From the NCBI GenBank assembly GCA_027076325.1, contig JALTJZ010000071.1:7113-71112 (forward strand): 64,000 nt of DNA, read 5' to 3'. Shown in pieces: positions 47,738-56,551 of the stretch. Origin of the DNA: Chromatiales bacterium (lineage in GTDB: Bacteria; Pseudomonadota; Gammaproteobacteria; UBA6429; Thiohalophilaceae). Both the position numbers and the translations under genes were made by a program. Position 1 is the first letter of the stretch. Each line of letters starts with the position of its first letter. The notes under the pieces are model-generated. The model ran no database searches. It saw only the letters and a list, made by a program, of their open reading frames with translations, and was not told the origin of the DNA.

Positions 47738-47974
47738 TAAAAAAAAAATAGTAATTTATTTTTTAGTCTAGACCCTTCTAAAAAAGGGGTTTTTGTTTAT
47801 TTTGTAACCAGCAGAATTTTCTAACTGTTTGTAATTGCAGATATTAATCTGTAGTGAAATATTATTATATTAATAAACCAGTATATTAGTATATTATTAT
47901 ATCTTATTGATTTGCAAAGATTTTTTTAAATTTTCAGTTGCGGTTCATACCCTGCTTGGGTAGGATGCGCGTCA

Positions 47975-47988
47975 ATGATCTATATCAA
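47975..47988. promoter_or_regulatory. FNR/DNR-type site upstream of coxB
   Basis: ATGATCTATATCAA matches TTGAT-N4-ATCAA in nine of ten defined positions. It is one of two such sites, 32 bp apart, 250 bp before coxB. It may repress or activate the oxidase according to oxygen. Confidence 0.6.
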
Positions 47989-48006
47989 TAATACCTGACT
48001 AAAATA

Positions 48007-48020
48007 ATGATCTAAATCAA
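48007..48020. promoter_or_regulatory. Second FNR/DNR-type site upstream of coxB
   Basis: ATGATCTAAATCAA matches in nine of ten defined positions. The 32-bp offset from the first box is about three DNA turns, placing both on the same face of the helix. Confidence 0.6.
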
Positions 48021-48234
48021 GAACATTTGATTTAATAACAAAAATGATAAGAATTTATTTTTTAAACCAAGCTGAATTTTGATTTAAAAAAATAACAATA
48101 ATGTTCTCAGGCCACTATTAACTTGAGTCATTAAATACTGAGGGTGTTAGAGCAAACTATAAAAATAACTGCTTTAGCATGAAGATAAAGTTTTTTAATT
48201 TAACTTTGAAAATTCCAAACCAAGAGGTAATGGT

Positions 48235-49368
48235 ATGTCAGCAAGTCACATTACGAAAAAGTTAAGCGTGCTGCTCGGGTTATTACTCGTGCCGGGCATT
48301 GCATTAGCTGATTACGCGCTGAATATGACACAAGGTGTTACTGAGATCAGTAAAGATATATATGACTTACATCAACTAGTCATGTGGATCTGCACGGTGG
48401 CCGGTATCCTGGTGTTTACAGTGATGATCTATTCACTTATCAACCACCGCAAGTCAAAAGGCGCGGTTGCAGCGCAGTTTCATGAAAGTGCGACAGTAGA
48501 AGTTGTCTGGACAGTTATCCCGTTAGTTATTCTGGTTGCGATTGCGGTGCCAGCAACGGGTGTGTTGCTGGATATTGAAGACCCTTCAAAATCGGATGTG
48601 ACAATTCAGGTAACAGGCTGGCAGTGGAAGTGGCAATATAATTACCGAGATGAAGATTTAAGCTTCTTCAGTAATTTATCGTCAGACAGTAATGAAGCTC
48701 GTCAATTAGGTGCTGACCCTTCTTTGATGGCCAAGGCGGATAACTACCTGTTAAATGTTGATAAGCCCATCGTTGTACCGGTTAACAAAAAAGTACGGTT
48801 GTTAATTACATCAAACGATGTAATCCATGCCTGGTGGGTACCGGAATTTGCAGTCAAGCGTGATGCGGTACCAGGTTTTATTAATGAAAGCCATTTCACC
48901 GCAACCAAAACAGGTATCTATCGTGGGCAATGTGCAGAGCTCTGTGGTAAAGACCACGGTTTTATGCCCATCGTTGTAAAAGTAGTCGAACAAGCTGAAT
49001 ATAATAACTGGCTAAAAACCGAGAAAGCAGCCATTGCTGCTGCAGCGGGCGACTCAAACAAAACCTTCAGCCATGATGAGTTAATGGCGAAAGGTGAGGC
49101 GGTCTATAAAGCAAATTGTGCGGCTTGTCATCAGGCAGATGGCTCAGGTGGTGGGCCCTTCCCTGGACTTGTTGGTTCTAAGCTAGTGACAACTGGATCG
49201 ATAGAAGACCACCTGAAATTAATTATTGCTGGTAAAGGCATTATGCCTCCATTCGGGGCGCAATTATCAGACGCAGACATCGCTGCCGTTACTACCTATG
49301 AGCGTAATGCCTGGGGTAATAACACAGGCGATACGGTTCAACCAGCAGCAGCTAAAGCTGCGCGTTAA
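48235..49368 (+). CDS. coxB: Cytochrome c oxidase subunit II with fused cytochrome c
   Basis: A 377-residue subunit: signal peptide, two TM helices (about 45-70 and 88-112), then the CuA cupredoxin domain with CAELCGKDHGFM, and a C-terminal cytochrome c domain with CAACH (about residue 297). The fusion accepts electrons directly from soluble cytochromes (caa3-like). It has a good ribosome site (AGAGGTAA) and begins the coxBA operon. Confidence 0.95.
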   Translation: MSASHITKKLSVLLGLLLVPGIALADYALNMTQGVTEISKDIYDLHQLVMWICTVAGILVFTVMIYSLINHRKSKGAVAAQFHESATVEVVWTVIPLVILVAIAVPATGVLLDIEDPSKSDVTIQVTGWQWKWQYNYRDEDLSFFSNLSSDSNEARQLGADPSLMAKADNYLLNVDKPIVVPVNKKVRLLITSNDVIHAWWVPEFAVKRDAVPGFINESHFTATKTGIYRGQCAELCGKDHGFMPIVVKVVEQAEYNNWLKTEKAAIAAAAGDSNKTFSHDELMAKGEAVYKANCAACHQADGSGGGPFPGLVGSKLVTTGSIEDHLKLIIAGKGIMPPFGAQLSDADIAAVTTYERNAWGNNTGDTVQPAAAKAAR

Positions 49369-49383
49369 TTGGGAGATTAAAAA

Positions 49384-50940
49384 ATGAGCGATCATCCTAC
49401 AGGTATTAAACGCTGGTTGTTTACAACCAACCACAAAGACATCGGTACTATGTACCTATGGTTTGCATTCACCATGTTGTTTGTGGGGGGTGCGATGGCC
49501 ATGGTTATTCGTGCTGAACTTTTCGAGCCGGGTATGCAGGTTGTTAATCCAAACTTCTTTAACATGATGACAACACTGCATGGTTTAATCATGGTATTCG
49601 GTGCCATCATGCCCGCGATGGTGGGTTTTGCTAACTGGCAGGTACCACTGATGATTGGTGCGCCGGATATGGCCTTACCTCGCATGAATAACTGGAGCTT
49701 CTGGATACTTCCATTTGCAGCCATCATGCTCGTTGCACCTATGTTTATGGGGGGTGACTTTATGGACGGGCAGGGGCCAGCATTTGGCTGGACTTTCTAT
49801 GAGCCATTGTCTGGTCAGTACGACAAGCTTGCATTCTTTATCTTTGCAGTGCATTTGTTAGGTTTCTCATCCATCATGGGTGCTATTAATATTATTGCAA
49901 CTATTTTGAATATGCGTGCGCCTGGTATGACCTTAATGAAAATGCCACTGTTCGTATGGACCTGGTTAATCACTGCCTTCTTACTGATTGCGGTAATGCC
50001 TGTACTGGCTGGCGTGGTAACCATGATGTTGACGGATAAATACTTCGGCACTAGCTTCTTCGATGCGGCTGGTGGCGGTGACCCGGTACTGTTCCAGCAT
50101 GTATTCTGGTTCTTTGGCCACCCTGAAGTTTATATTATGATACTTCCGGCCTTTGGTATTGTTTCGCAAATTATACCGACCTTTGCACGTAAGCCATTAT
50201 TCGGTTACGCGTCTATGGTGTATGCAACAGCCGCTATCGCCTTCCTGTCGTTTATCGTATGGGCTCACCATATGTTTACCGTGGGTATGCCGGCGGCGGG
50301 CGAGCTCTACTTTATGTATGCGACGGTCATGATTGCAGTCCCTACAGCAGTTAAAGTCTTTAACTGGACGGCAACGATGTGGAAAGGCTCGATGACATTT
50401 GAAGTACCGATGTTATGGGCCATTGCATTTGTATTCCTGTTCACGATTGGTGGTTTCACTGGTTTGATGTTAGGTGTTGTTCCAGTTGACTTCCAGTACC
50501 ACGATACTTATTTCGTTGTTGCCCACTTCCACTATGTATTAGTGACAGGTGCATTGTTTGCAATTATCGGTGGTGTTTACTACTGGATGCCAAAATGGAC
50601 AGGCAATATGTTTGATATCACGCTTGCTAAGTGGCATTTCTGGGTATCCACGATTTCGGTGAACATTTTGTTCTTCCCGCAACACTTCTTAGGTCTGGCA
50701 GGCATGCCTCGCCGTATTCCTGACTATGCACTGCAGTTTGCGGAGTTCAATCAAATTTCATCAATCGGTGCCTTTATTTTCGGTGGTACACAGTTGCTGT
50801 TCCTTTACATCATTATTAAATGTATTAAAGGTGGCGATAAAGTGTCTGATGAAGTATGGGAAGATGCAAAAGGTCTTGAATGGGAAGTGCCATCGCCTGC
50901 GCCTTACCATACGCATGTAACACCGCCTACAGTTAAGTAG
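49384..50940 (+). CDS. coxA: Cytochrome c oxidase subunit I
   Basis: A 518-residue heme-copper oxidase core with 12 TM helices. The CuB ligands are in FFGHPEVYI and the HH pair in WAHHMFTVG; heme ligands are in TLHGL and HFHYV. Both the Glu of GHPEVY and the YHDTYFVVAHFHYVL block are typical of A-type aa3 oxidases that pump protons. It is followed by a hairpin and a small assembly gene. Confidence 0.97.
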   Translation: MSDHPTGIKRWLFTTNHKDIGTMYLWFAFTMLFVGGAMAMVIRAELFEPGMQVVNPNFFNMMTTLHGLIMVFGAIMPAMVGFANWQVPLMIGAPDMALPRMNNWSFWILPFAAIMLVAPMFMGGDFMDGQGPAFGWTFYEPLSGQYDKLAFFIFAVHLLGFSSIMGAINIIATILNMRAPGMTLMKMPLFVWTWLITAFLLIAVMPVLAGVVTMMLTDKYFGTSFFDAAGGGDPVLFQHVFWFFGHPEVYIMILPAFGIVSQIIPTFARKPLFGYASMVYATAAIAFLSFIVWAHHMFTVGMPAAGELYFMYATVMIAVPTAVKVFNWTATMWKGSMTFEVPMLWAIAFVFLFTIGGFTGLMLGVVPVDFQYHDTYFVVAHFHYVLVTGALFAIIGGVYYWMPKWTGNMFDITLAKWHFWVSTISVNILFFPQHFLGLAGMPRRIPDYALQFAEFNQISSIGAFIFGGTQLLFLYIIIKCIKGGDKVSDEVWEDAKGLEWEVPSPAPYHTHVTPPTVK

Positions 50941-50951
50941 AGTGTAGGCTG

Positions 50952-50979
50952 GCCTCACTTGCCAATTAGCAAGTGAGGC
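50952..50979 (+). terminator. Intraoperon hairpin after coxA
   Basis: A perfect 11-bp stem (GCCTCACTTGC and complement) with a 6-nt loop 11 bp after the coxA stop. There is no T-run, so it more likely stabilises or partially attenuates the mRNA between structural coxBA and the assembly genes. Confidence 0.55.
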
Positions 50980-51019
50980 ATAAGTGCTACTAATTTGTAC
51001 CAAATATGAAAACTCAAGT

Positions 51020-51115
51020 ATGAATGAAGAACAAAAGAAAGGCGTACGCAAAACAGTTACTATTTTAGTTATCGTGGTTATTGTGTTTTATTTTTGGTTG
51101 TTCTTTCAGGTATAA
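51020..51115 (+). CDS. 31-residue cytochrome oxidase small assembly protein
   Basis: A tiny gene between coxA and ctaG. A charged N-terminus (MNEEQKKGVRKT) precedes one hydrophobic helix (VTILVIVVIVFYFWLFF). Position, size and topology match the cytochrome oxidase small assembly proteins found between ctaD and ctaG in other proteobacteria. Stop TAA is 2 bp before the ctaG start. Confidence 0.72.
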   Translation: MNEEQKKGVRKTVTILVIVVIVFYFWLFFQV

Positions 51116-51117
51116 AT

Positions 51118-51705
51118 ATGGAAACCGAAGCGAGTGCTAAAACCAGAGTAACTAACAAGAAAACAGCAGGGAAACTTTTAATTGTTGTTGTGGCTATGTT
51201 TGGTTTTGGTTATGCACTGGTGCCTTTATACGATGTTGTTTGCCAGGTTTTGGGTATTGGCCGATTTGCAGATATTGAATCGGGGAAATACGATCCAAAA
51301 GCACAAGAGCAAATAGTTAAAGAGATGGCTGCGAACAAGGATTTAACGCGCAATGTCACGGTGGAGTTTATTACTGTTTTAAATGGAGGGATGAAGTGGG
51401 AATTCAAATCCCTGCAAAAAGAAGTGGTTGTTCATCCGGGAGTAATGAATACGGTTGATTTTTATGCAAAGAATTTAACCGGGCGCGATGTTATTGCCCA
51501 GGCCGTACCGAGAGTCTTACCTGGTAATGCAACAAAATATTTTACGAAAATAGAATGTTTTTGTTTTACACAACAAATATTTAAAAAAGGTGAAGCGCGG
51601 AATATGCCATTGCGTTTTATGGTGAGTCCAGCCCTGCCAAAAAATATTAATACTATTACGTTGTCGTATACGTTTTTTGATACACAACCGGTAGCGTTAA
51701 AATAA
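51118..51705 (+). CDS. ctaG: Cytochrome c oxidase assembly protein CtaG (Cox11)
   Basis: A 195-residue copper chaperone for CuB of subunit I. One TM helix (about 20-42) anchors a periplasmic domain; the copper motif IECFCFTQQ is present. The ATG at 51118 (METEASAK) is used. The upstream in-frame start at 51094 would overlap the small assembly gene. Confidence 0.94.
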   Translation: METEASAKTRVTNKKTAGKLLIVVVAMFGFGYALVPLYDVVCQVLGIGRFADIESGKYDPKAQEQIVKEMAANKDLTRNVTVEFITVLNGGMKWEFKSLQKEVVVHPGVMNTVDFYAKNLTGRDVIAQAVPRVLPGNATKYFTKIECFCFTQQIFKKGEARNMPLRFMVSPALPKNINTITLSYTFFDTQPVALK

Positions 51706-51739
51706 TTTTAATTATATTAAAAGAGAAAGAGGGGTAGTT

Positions 51740-52621
51740 ATGTCACACGCTGAAGGCAGCTATTATCTTCCAGAGCCAAGTCACTGGCCACTGGTTGGAT
51801 CGATTGGTTTATTCCTGGCTACTGGTGGTTTTGCTTATGCATTAACATATGGTGTTGATGGTGCACTAGGCAATATGACCGTGTCGTATATTGGTCTGGC
51901 TATTATTATTTTTATGCTATTTGGCTGGTTTGGTACGGTCATAAAGGAAAGCATGGCCGGTAAATATGACTCACAGGTCGACAGCTCATTCCGAATGGGA
52001 ATGATTTGGTTTATTTTATCAGAAGTCATGTTTTTTGCCGCATTCTTTGGGGCACTTTATTATATGCGAAATTTCTCGGTACCATGGTTAGGTGGAGAAG
52101 GTAATAATGCTATGACCAATGCTATATTACATGAAGGCTTTCAGGCGGTATGGCCAACTAATGGGCCAGGTAATGTAGGTGGTGACTATGAACCCATGCC
52201 GGCAACAGGGCTGCCATTATGGAATACCATTATTCTTTTAACCTCGGGTGCAACATTAACCTGGGCGCATCATGCTTTAAAAGCAGGTAAAAATAGCCAG
52301 TTAGTGCTGGGTTTATTTTTAACCGTTGTATTAGGTATTTTGTTCTTAAGTTTTCAAATTTATGAGTATGGACATGCTTACAATGATTTGAACCTGAAAT
52401 TAACAACCGGTGCATATGGTACAACTTTCTTCATGCTGACTGGCTTCCATGGTTTTCATGTGTTCGTTGGTGCTACGATGTTGGTTATTATGCTATTCCG
52501 TGCAATGAAAGGCCATTTCACGGCTGAGCATCATTTTGCATTTGAGGCTTCAGCCTGGTATTGGCATTTTGTCGATGTGGTTTGGTTGGGTCTGTTTATC
52601 TTTGTGTATTGGTTGATATAA
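51740..52621 (+). CDS. coxC: Cytochrome c oxidase subunit III
   Basis: A 293-residue membrane subunit with seven TM helices and family blocks WFGTVIKES, RMGMIWFILSEVMFF and FHGFHVFVGATML and a C-terminal FHFEASAWYWHFVDVVWLGLF-like block (FAFEASAWYWHFVDVVWL). It completes the core oxidase and ends in a strong terminator. Confidence 0.96.
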   Translation: MSHAEGSYYLPEPSHWPLVGSIGLFLATGGFAYALTYGVDGALGNMTVSYIGLAIIIFMLFGWFGTVIKESMAGKYDSQVDSSFRMGMIWFILSEVMFFAAFFGALYYMRNFSVPWLGGEGNNAMTNAILHEGFQAVWPTNGPGNVGGDYEPMPATGLPLWNTIILLTSGATLTWAHHALKAGKNSQLVLGLFLTVVLGILFLSFQIYEYGHAYNDLNLKLTTGAYGTTFFMLTGFHGFHVFVGATMLVIMLFRAMKGHFTAEHHFAFEASAWYWHFVDVVWLGLFIFVYWLI

Positions 52622-52640
52622 GAAAATTGAAGCCTAAGGA

Positions 52641-52667
52641 AAAGGCGGAGCCTGGCTCCGCCTTTTT
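52641..52667 (+). terminator. Rho-independent terminator after coxC
   Basis: A 10-bp stem (AAAGGCGGAG and its complement) with a 5-nt loop followed by T residues, 20 bp past the coxC stop. It ends the coxBA-ctaG-coxC transcript. Confidence 0.93.
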
Positions 52668-52702
52668 GCGTATGTATTTTGATTAAGAGACCAGTGAGTG
52701 AT

Positions 52703-52863
52703 GGTGGTTTAAACCGACTAGAGGGCGCCTCGCTCGCGTTGCTCGCTCGACATAAGTGTCTCTAAGTTGCAAAGCAACTAAGGGTGGTTTTAGTCGATTA
52801 GAGGGAGGTCTCACTCGCGTTGCTCGTTCGACATAAGTGTCTCTAAGTTGCAAAGCAACTAAG
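52703..52863. repeat. Two-copy 80-bp tandem repeat
   Basis: Units start at 52703 and 52783, each beginning GGTGGTTT and ending CTAAGTTGCAAAGCAACTAAG. The middle contains CTCGCGTTGCTCGNTCGACATAAGTGTCT. Each copy holds a small hairpin (AAGTTGC/GCAACT). At the second copy the hairpin extends into a long near-palindrome (52837-52869) next to the DUF2909 stop, so it may also end minus-strand transcription. Confidence 0.85.
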
Positions 52864-52868
52864 AGACA

Positions 52869-53072
52869 CTAAAAACTATGAGGTGAAATATAGCCGAGGT
52901 TATACATAACAAGCAAAAAGACAAGCAGAGCAATTGAACCTGCAATACGCAGGGTTAAAGCTTTAACTGTTCGATGGGTTTTACTTTTGTCCTTTGCCAT
53001 TGTATACAATGCAGAAAATAAGCTAAATACAATGAACAGGAAAGCCAGTACAATTATACTTTTAACAATCAC
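52869..53072 (-). CDS. DUF2909 twin-transmembrane protein
   Basis: A 67-residue protein with two hydrophobic helices (about 3-24 and 42-63) separated by a basic loop (KDKSKTHRTVKALTLRIAG). It matches the DUF2909 twin-transmembrane family, which usually sits between coxC and SURF1. Function unknown; a role in oxidase assembly is inferred from position. It is divergent from SURF1. Confidence 0.88.
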   Translation of the reverse strand: MIVKSIIVLAFLFIVFSLFSALYTMAKDKSKTHRTVKALTLRIAGSIALLVFLLVMYNLGYISPHSF

Positions 53073-53160
53073 AAATTATCTCCGGCGAGCAAATTTTGCA
53101 GGTTTAAAACATAGTCGGACATTCTAACTTAGCGAGAGGCTTTGGCAAAGTATATTTATA

Positions 53161-53898
53161 ATGGCGATGCAGTTTAAACCAAAATTGGCACCAACTATTG
53201 CAACACTCATTGTTCTGCCTATTTTAATGTCGCTTGGCTTCTGGCAACTGGAACGTGCCGAACTTAAGCAGCAGCAACTTGATAATTATACAGCACGCTC
53301 AGAACAAGAGGTGATGCTATTAACAGTATCCAGTAATGTGGATGCAATAAAGATTGCGGATGCCAAATACCGGAAATTTGAAGTAACTGGCTACTATGAT
53401 ACCAGGCATAGTTTTTTAATAGATAATCGGGTGTACCAGTCACAGGTTGGGTTTTATGTTGTGACCCCCTTTATGATTGAAAACTCGAAGACTGCTATTT
53501 TAGTAAACCGTGGCTGGGTGAAAGGTAAAGGCTATCGTGCCGATTTACCGGATTTTATAACTACAGATGAAAAAATAACACTAAGGGGGACAGGATATGT
53601 GCCATCAACGAACTTTTTTTCAGTGGATAATGTTAAAATCAGCAAGCAGAGCTTCCCGGTAATTATTCAAAATATTGATTTTGCTGCAATAAGAGAAGTA
53701 ATTAAAATGGATTTATACCCATTTATACTGCGCCTGGATCCAGAAGACAAAACGGGCTTTGTGCGTAACTGGCAGGTGGTAACATCCTCACCAGAAAAGA
53801 GCCAGAGTTACGCAGCTCAATGGTTTACTATGGCTTTAGTTGTATTGATTATCTATATCAGTTCAAGTATTAGATTAAAACGGGAGAAAACTGTTTAA
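53161..53898 (+). CDS. SURF1 family cytochrome oxidase biogenesis protein
   Basis: A 245-residue protein with N- and C-terminal TM helices (about 11-30 and 220-238) around a periplasmic domain. The family blocks include LGFWQLERAELK, a segment FLIDNRVYQSQVGFYVVTPF, and VNRGWVKG. SURF1 inserts heme a into subunit I. It begins a second oxidase-assembly transcript with ctaA and ctaB. Confidence 0.94.
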   Translation: MAMQFKPKLAPTIATLIVLPILMSLGFWQLERAELKQQQLDNYTARSEQEVMLLTVSSNVDAIKIADAKYRKFEVTGYYDTRHSFLIDNRVYQSQVGFYVVTPFMIENSKTAILVNRGWVKGKGYRADLPDFITTDEKITLRGTGYVPSTNFFSVDNVKISKQSFPVIIQNIDFAAIREVIKMDLYPFILRLDPEDKTGFVRNWQVVTSSPEKSQSYAAQWFTMALVVLIIYISSSIRLKREKTV

Positions 53899-53915
53899 GC
53901 AGTGGAAATAAAGAT

Positions 53916-54587
53916 ATGCCAGAGAATAAACAAACAACATCACAATCCACGTCAAAGCCAAATAATCAAATGCCAGATGAGGTTCAAATCAGAAAAAACA
54001 AAATAACAATGTTATTGTTGTTTGTAATGTTTATTGCGCCTGTTTTTTTTGCTGTATATGTATTTAATACTACTACTTCTGATGCTTATGTAACAAAGAA
54101 CAAAGGTAATTTAATAACTCCTGCCATAGAATTAAAAAATATAAATTTAAAGTATGTTGGAAATAACAAACCATATAATTTGATAGATCAGGAACATCAA
54201 TGGGTAATGGTATTTGTTGATGCGGGTGAATGTGATGAGCGATGTAAACGCCAGCTTGTTGTTATGCGTCAAACAAGGCTGGCACAAGGTGGTGAGTACA
54301 CGAGAATAAATCGTTTATATGTGATGATGCAACCACAGTCCACACAGTTTATGAAAGAAGTTAAAGATTTTCATCCGGATCTTGATATTGTAACCGGCTC
54401 TCAGCAGCAGTTAAATAATGTAATCCAGCAATTTACACTGTCAGATAAAGTTGATGTTGGTAATGCAAACCGTATTTATATTATTGACCCGATTGGTAAT
54501 TTAATGATGTATTATGAACTGGATGCCGATGCAGCCGACATTGCTAAAGATCTTAAGCGTTTACTACATGTATCACAAATGGGCTAA
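53916..54587 (+). CDS. SCO-like transmembrane assembly protein
   Basis: A 223-residue protein: polar N-terminus, one TM helix (about 31-55), then a thioredoxin-like periplasmic domain. A CxxxC motif (GECDERCKRQLVVMRQTR) sits where Sco1 has its copper-binding CxxxC. The usual downstream His position is not obvious. Similar genes lie between SURF1 and ctaA in related bacteria. A copper-delivery or thiol role is inferred. Confidence 0.75.
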   Translation: MPENKQTTSQSTSKPNNQMPDEVQIRKNKITMLLLFVMFIAPVFFAVYVFNTTTSDAYVTKNKGNLITPAIELKNINLKYVGNNKPYNLIDQEHQWVMVFVDAGECDERCKRQLVVMRQTRLAQGGEYTRINRLYVMMQPQSTQFMKEVKDFHPDLDIVTGSQQQLNNVIQQFTLSDKVDVGNANRIYIIDPIGNLMMYYELDADAADIAKDLKRLLHVSQMG

Positions 54588-54614
54588 GCTATTATTTAAT
54601 GCGGGTAAATTAAA

Positions 54615-55628
54615 ATGCAACAATCATACTTTCAAAAAATTGCACTCCTTGCAACAAGCCTGGCGTTATTTGTTGTTGTTCTGGGTGCTTATGTTCGGTT
54701 GTCAGATGCAGGTCTGGGTTGTCCGGACTGGCCGGGGTGTTATGGTCATTTCACCGTGCCGCAAGCAGCTCATCATGTAGAAAAAGCCAATGCAGCTTTC
54801 CCTGAACGCCCGGTAGAAACGGCAAAAGCATGGAAAGAAATGACTCATCGCTATTTTGCAAGTGCATTGGGTTTATTGATTATTATTCTGGCTGTCATTG
54901 GCTGGCGAAACAGGAAAACACCCGGTCAGCAATATCGGTTGCCTGTTTTTCTGGTTGGGCTGGTTATTTTTCAGGGTATGCTTGGTATGTGGACCGTTAC
55001 AATCAAGTTGAACCCCACTATTGTTATGTTGCATCTAATTGGGGGGATGGCAACCTTGTCACTATTGTGGTGGGTGAGTTTGCGGCAGAGTAAAATGTTT
55101 GTGCCCTATTCATCATACCCGACCCAGCTAAAGCCTTTCACGCGCATTGCTTTTATTGGTTTAATTATTGTTATTTTCCAGATAATGCTGGGTGGCTGGA
55201 CAAGTGCAAATTATGCAGCCCTGGTGTGTGCTGATTTCCCTACCTGCCAGGGGTATATTATTCCACCAACTGATTTTAAAGAAGCTTTTAACTTGTGGCG
55301 AGGAACAGAAATAGATTTTGAAGGGGGGGTACTCGATAATACGGCAAGAGTAACTATTCATTTTGTCCACCGGATTGGAGCTCTCATTACTTTCCTGTTT
55401 TTGGGTTGGCTGGGTTTAAAATTAATTTTTGGCAGTGAAGTGGCTATGCTAAGGAAACTTGGCCAGATATTGTTATTCGTGCTTGTATTGCAGGTATCAC
55501 TTGGAATTGCCAATGTATTATTATCACTGCCTTTGTTGGTTGCGGTTGCACATAACGGTGTTGGGGCTTTATTATTGTTAACCATGGTTGCGCTTAATCA
55601 TGCAGTCCACCCTACTTCCCAAATGTAA
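54615..55628 (+). CDS. ctaA: Heme A synthase CtaA (Cox15)
   Basis: A 337-residue eight-TM protein oxidising heme O to heme A. Family blocks include GAYVRLSDAGLGCPDWPGCYG, the His in EMTHRYFAS, and a second half with VHRIGALI and AHNGVGALLLLT holding the other heme-ligand His. The two halves are tandem copies, as usual. It lies 27 bp after the SCO-like gene and directly before ctaB. Confidence 0.95.
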   Translation: MQQSYFQKIALLATSLALFVVVLGAYVRLSDAGLGCPDWPGCYGHFTVPQAAHHVEKANAAFPERPVETAKAWKEMTHRYFASALGLLIIILAVIGWRNRKTPGQQYRLPVFLVGLVIFQGMLGMWTVTIKLNPTIVMLHLIGGMATLSLLWWVSLRQSKMFVPYSSYPTQLKPFTRIAFIGLIIVIFQIMLGGWTSANYAALVCADFPTCQGYIIPPTDFKEAFNLWRGTEIDFEGGVLDNTARVTIHFVHRIGALITFLFLGWLGLKLIFGSEVAMLRKLGQILLFVLVLQVSLGIANVLLSLPLLVAVAHNGVGALLLLTMVALNHAVHPTSQM

Positions 55629-55645
55629 ATCAGGCTCGCACAGTC

Positions 55646-56551
55646 ATGGTAAACTCAACTACAAATTCCAGAGCAGGTTCAAGCTCCATCTTCAATGATT
55701 ATTATGAGCTTTGTAAGCCCAGAGTCGTTATGCTTATTGTATTTACGGCTGTCATTGGAATGTTTATGGCAGTACCTACGCCACAGGATTTACCATTAAT
55801 TGAAACAATTTTTGGTACACTTGGTATTGGTCTTGCCGCTGCTTCTGCCGCTGCCATTAATCAGATCGTTGAACAGAAATTTGATGCGGAAATGAAACGG
55901 ACTGAAGATCGTCCTCTGATTACAGGTGGTCTTAGTCAGAAACAGGCACTAATTTTTGCAGTTGCTGTTGGCCTTATTGCAATGGTGATGCTGGTACTAT
56001 TGGTTAACCCCTTAACTGCCGGTTTAACGTTTTTATCTTTAATTGGCTATGCTTTTATTTATACACTTTATTTGAAGCATGCCACACCGCAAAATATTGT
56101 GATTGGTGGTGCGGCGGGTGCGGCACCACCGGTATTGGGATGGGCTGCGGTAACAAATGATGTGACAGTCGATGCCCTTATTTTATTTCTAATTATTTTT
56201 GTGTGGACACCGCCGCATTTCTGGGCGTTGGCTATCGCTAAAAAAGATGATTATGCAAAAGTCGGTATACCCATGCTACCGGTAACACATGGTGTAAAAT
56301 TTACTCGGCTACAGGTATTGTTGTATACAATATTATTATTAATCGTAACCGCTTTACCTTTTTTATCAAAAATGAGTGGGCTCACTTATTTAATTGCAGC
56401 GACTGTTCTTGGTGGGATCTTTCTATATTATGCGATACGGATGCAGAACCCTGAACTAAAGGGTATGCCAATGAAAACTTTTGGCTACTCGATAGTTTAT
56501 TTAATGTTATTGTTTAGTTTCCTGTTAATTGATCATTACCTCAGTTTTTAA
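55646..56551 (+). CDS. ctaB: Heme O synthase (protoheme IX farnesyltransferase)
   Basis: A 301-residue UbiA-superfamily prenyltransferase. The first Asp-rich region is NQIVEQKFDAEMKRTEDRPL and the second includes KKDDYAKVGIPMLPVTHG, typical of CtaB/CyoE. It attaches farnesyl to heme B and passes heme O to CtaA. Its 3' end overlaps the convergent BatD-like gene by 11 bp. Confidence 0.96.
   Translation: MVNSTTNSRAGSSSIFNDYYELCKPRVVMLIVFTAVIGMFMAVPTPQDLPLIETIFGTLGIGLAAASAAAINQIVEQKFDAEMKRTEDRPLITGGLSQKQALIFAVAVGLIAMVMLVLLVNPLTAGLTFLSLIGYAFIYTLYLKHATPQNIVIGGAAGAAPPVLGWAAVTNDVTVDALILFLIIFVWTPPHFWALAIAKKDDYAKVGIPMLPVTHGVKFTRLQVLLYTILLLIVTALPFLSKMSGLTYLIAATVLGGIFLYYAIRMQNPELKGMPMKTFGYSIVYLMLLFSFLLIDHYLSF

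Larger units (their letters stand above)
47738..48234. promoter_or_regulatory. Promoter region of the cytochrome oxidase operon
   Basis: A 497-bp AT-rich region. A weak hairpin with T-run (about 47771-47795) probably ends bioD transcription. Two FNR/DNR-type boxes lie at 47975-47988 and 48007-48020. Between them and coxB are further AT-rich stretches with no gene. Confidence 0.6.

Noticed and set aside
52703-52863. Possible CRISPR-like repeat array
   Set aside because: Only two units, contiguous with no spacers, and no cas genes in the window.
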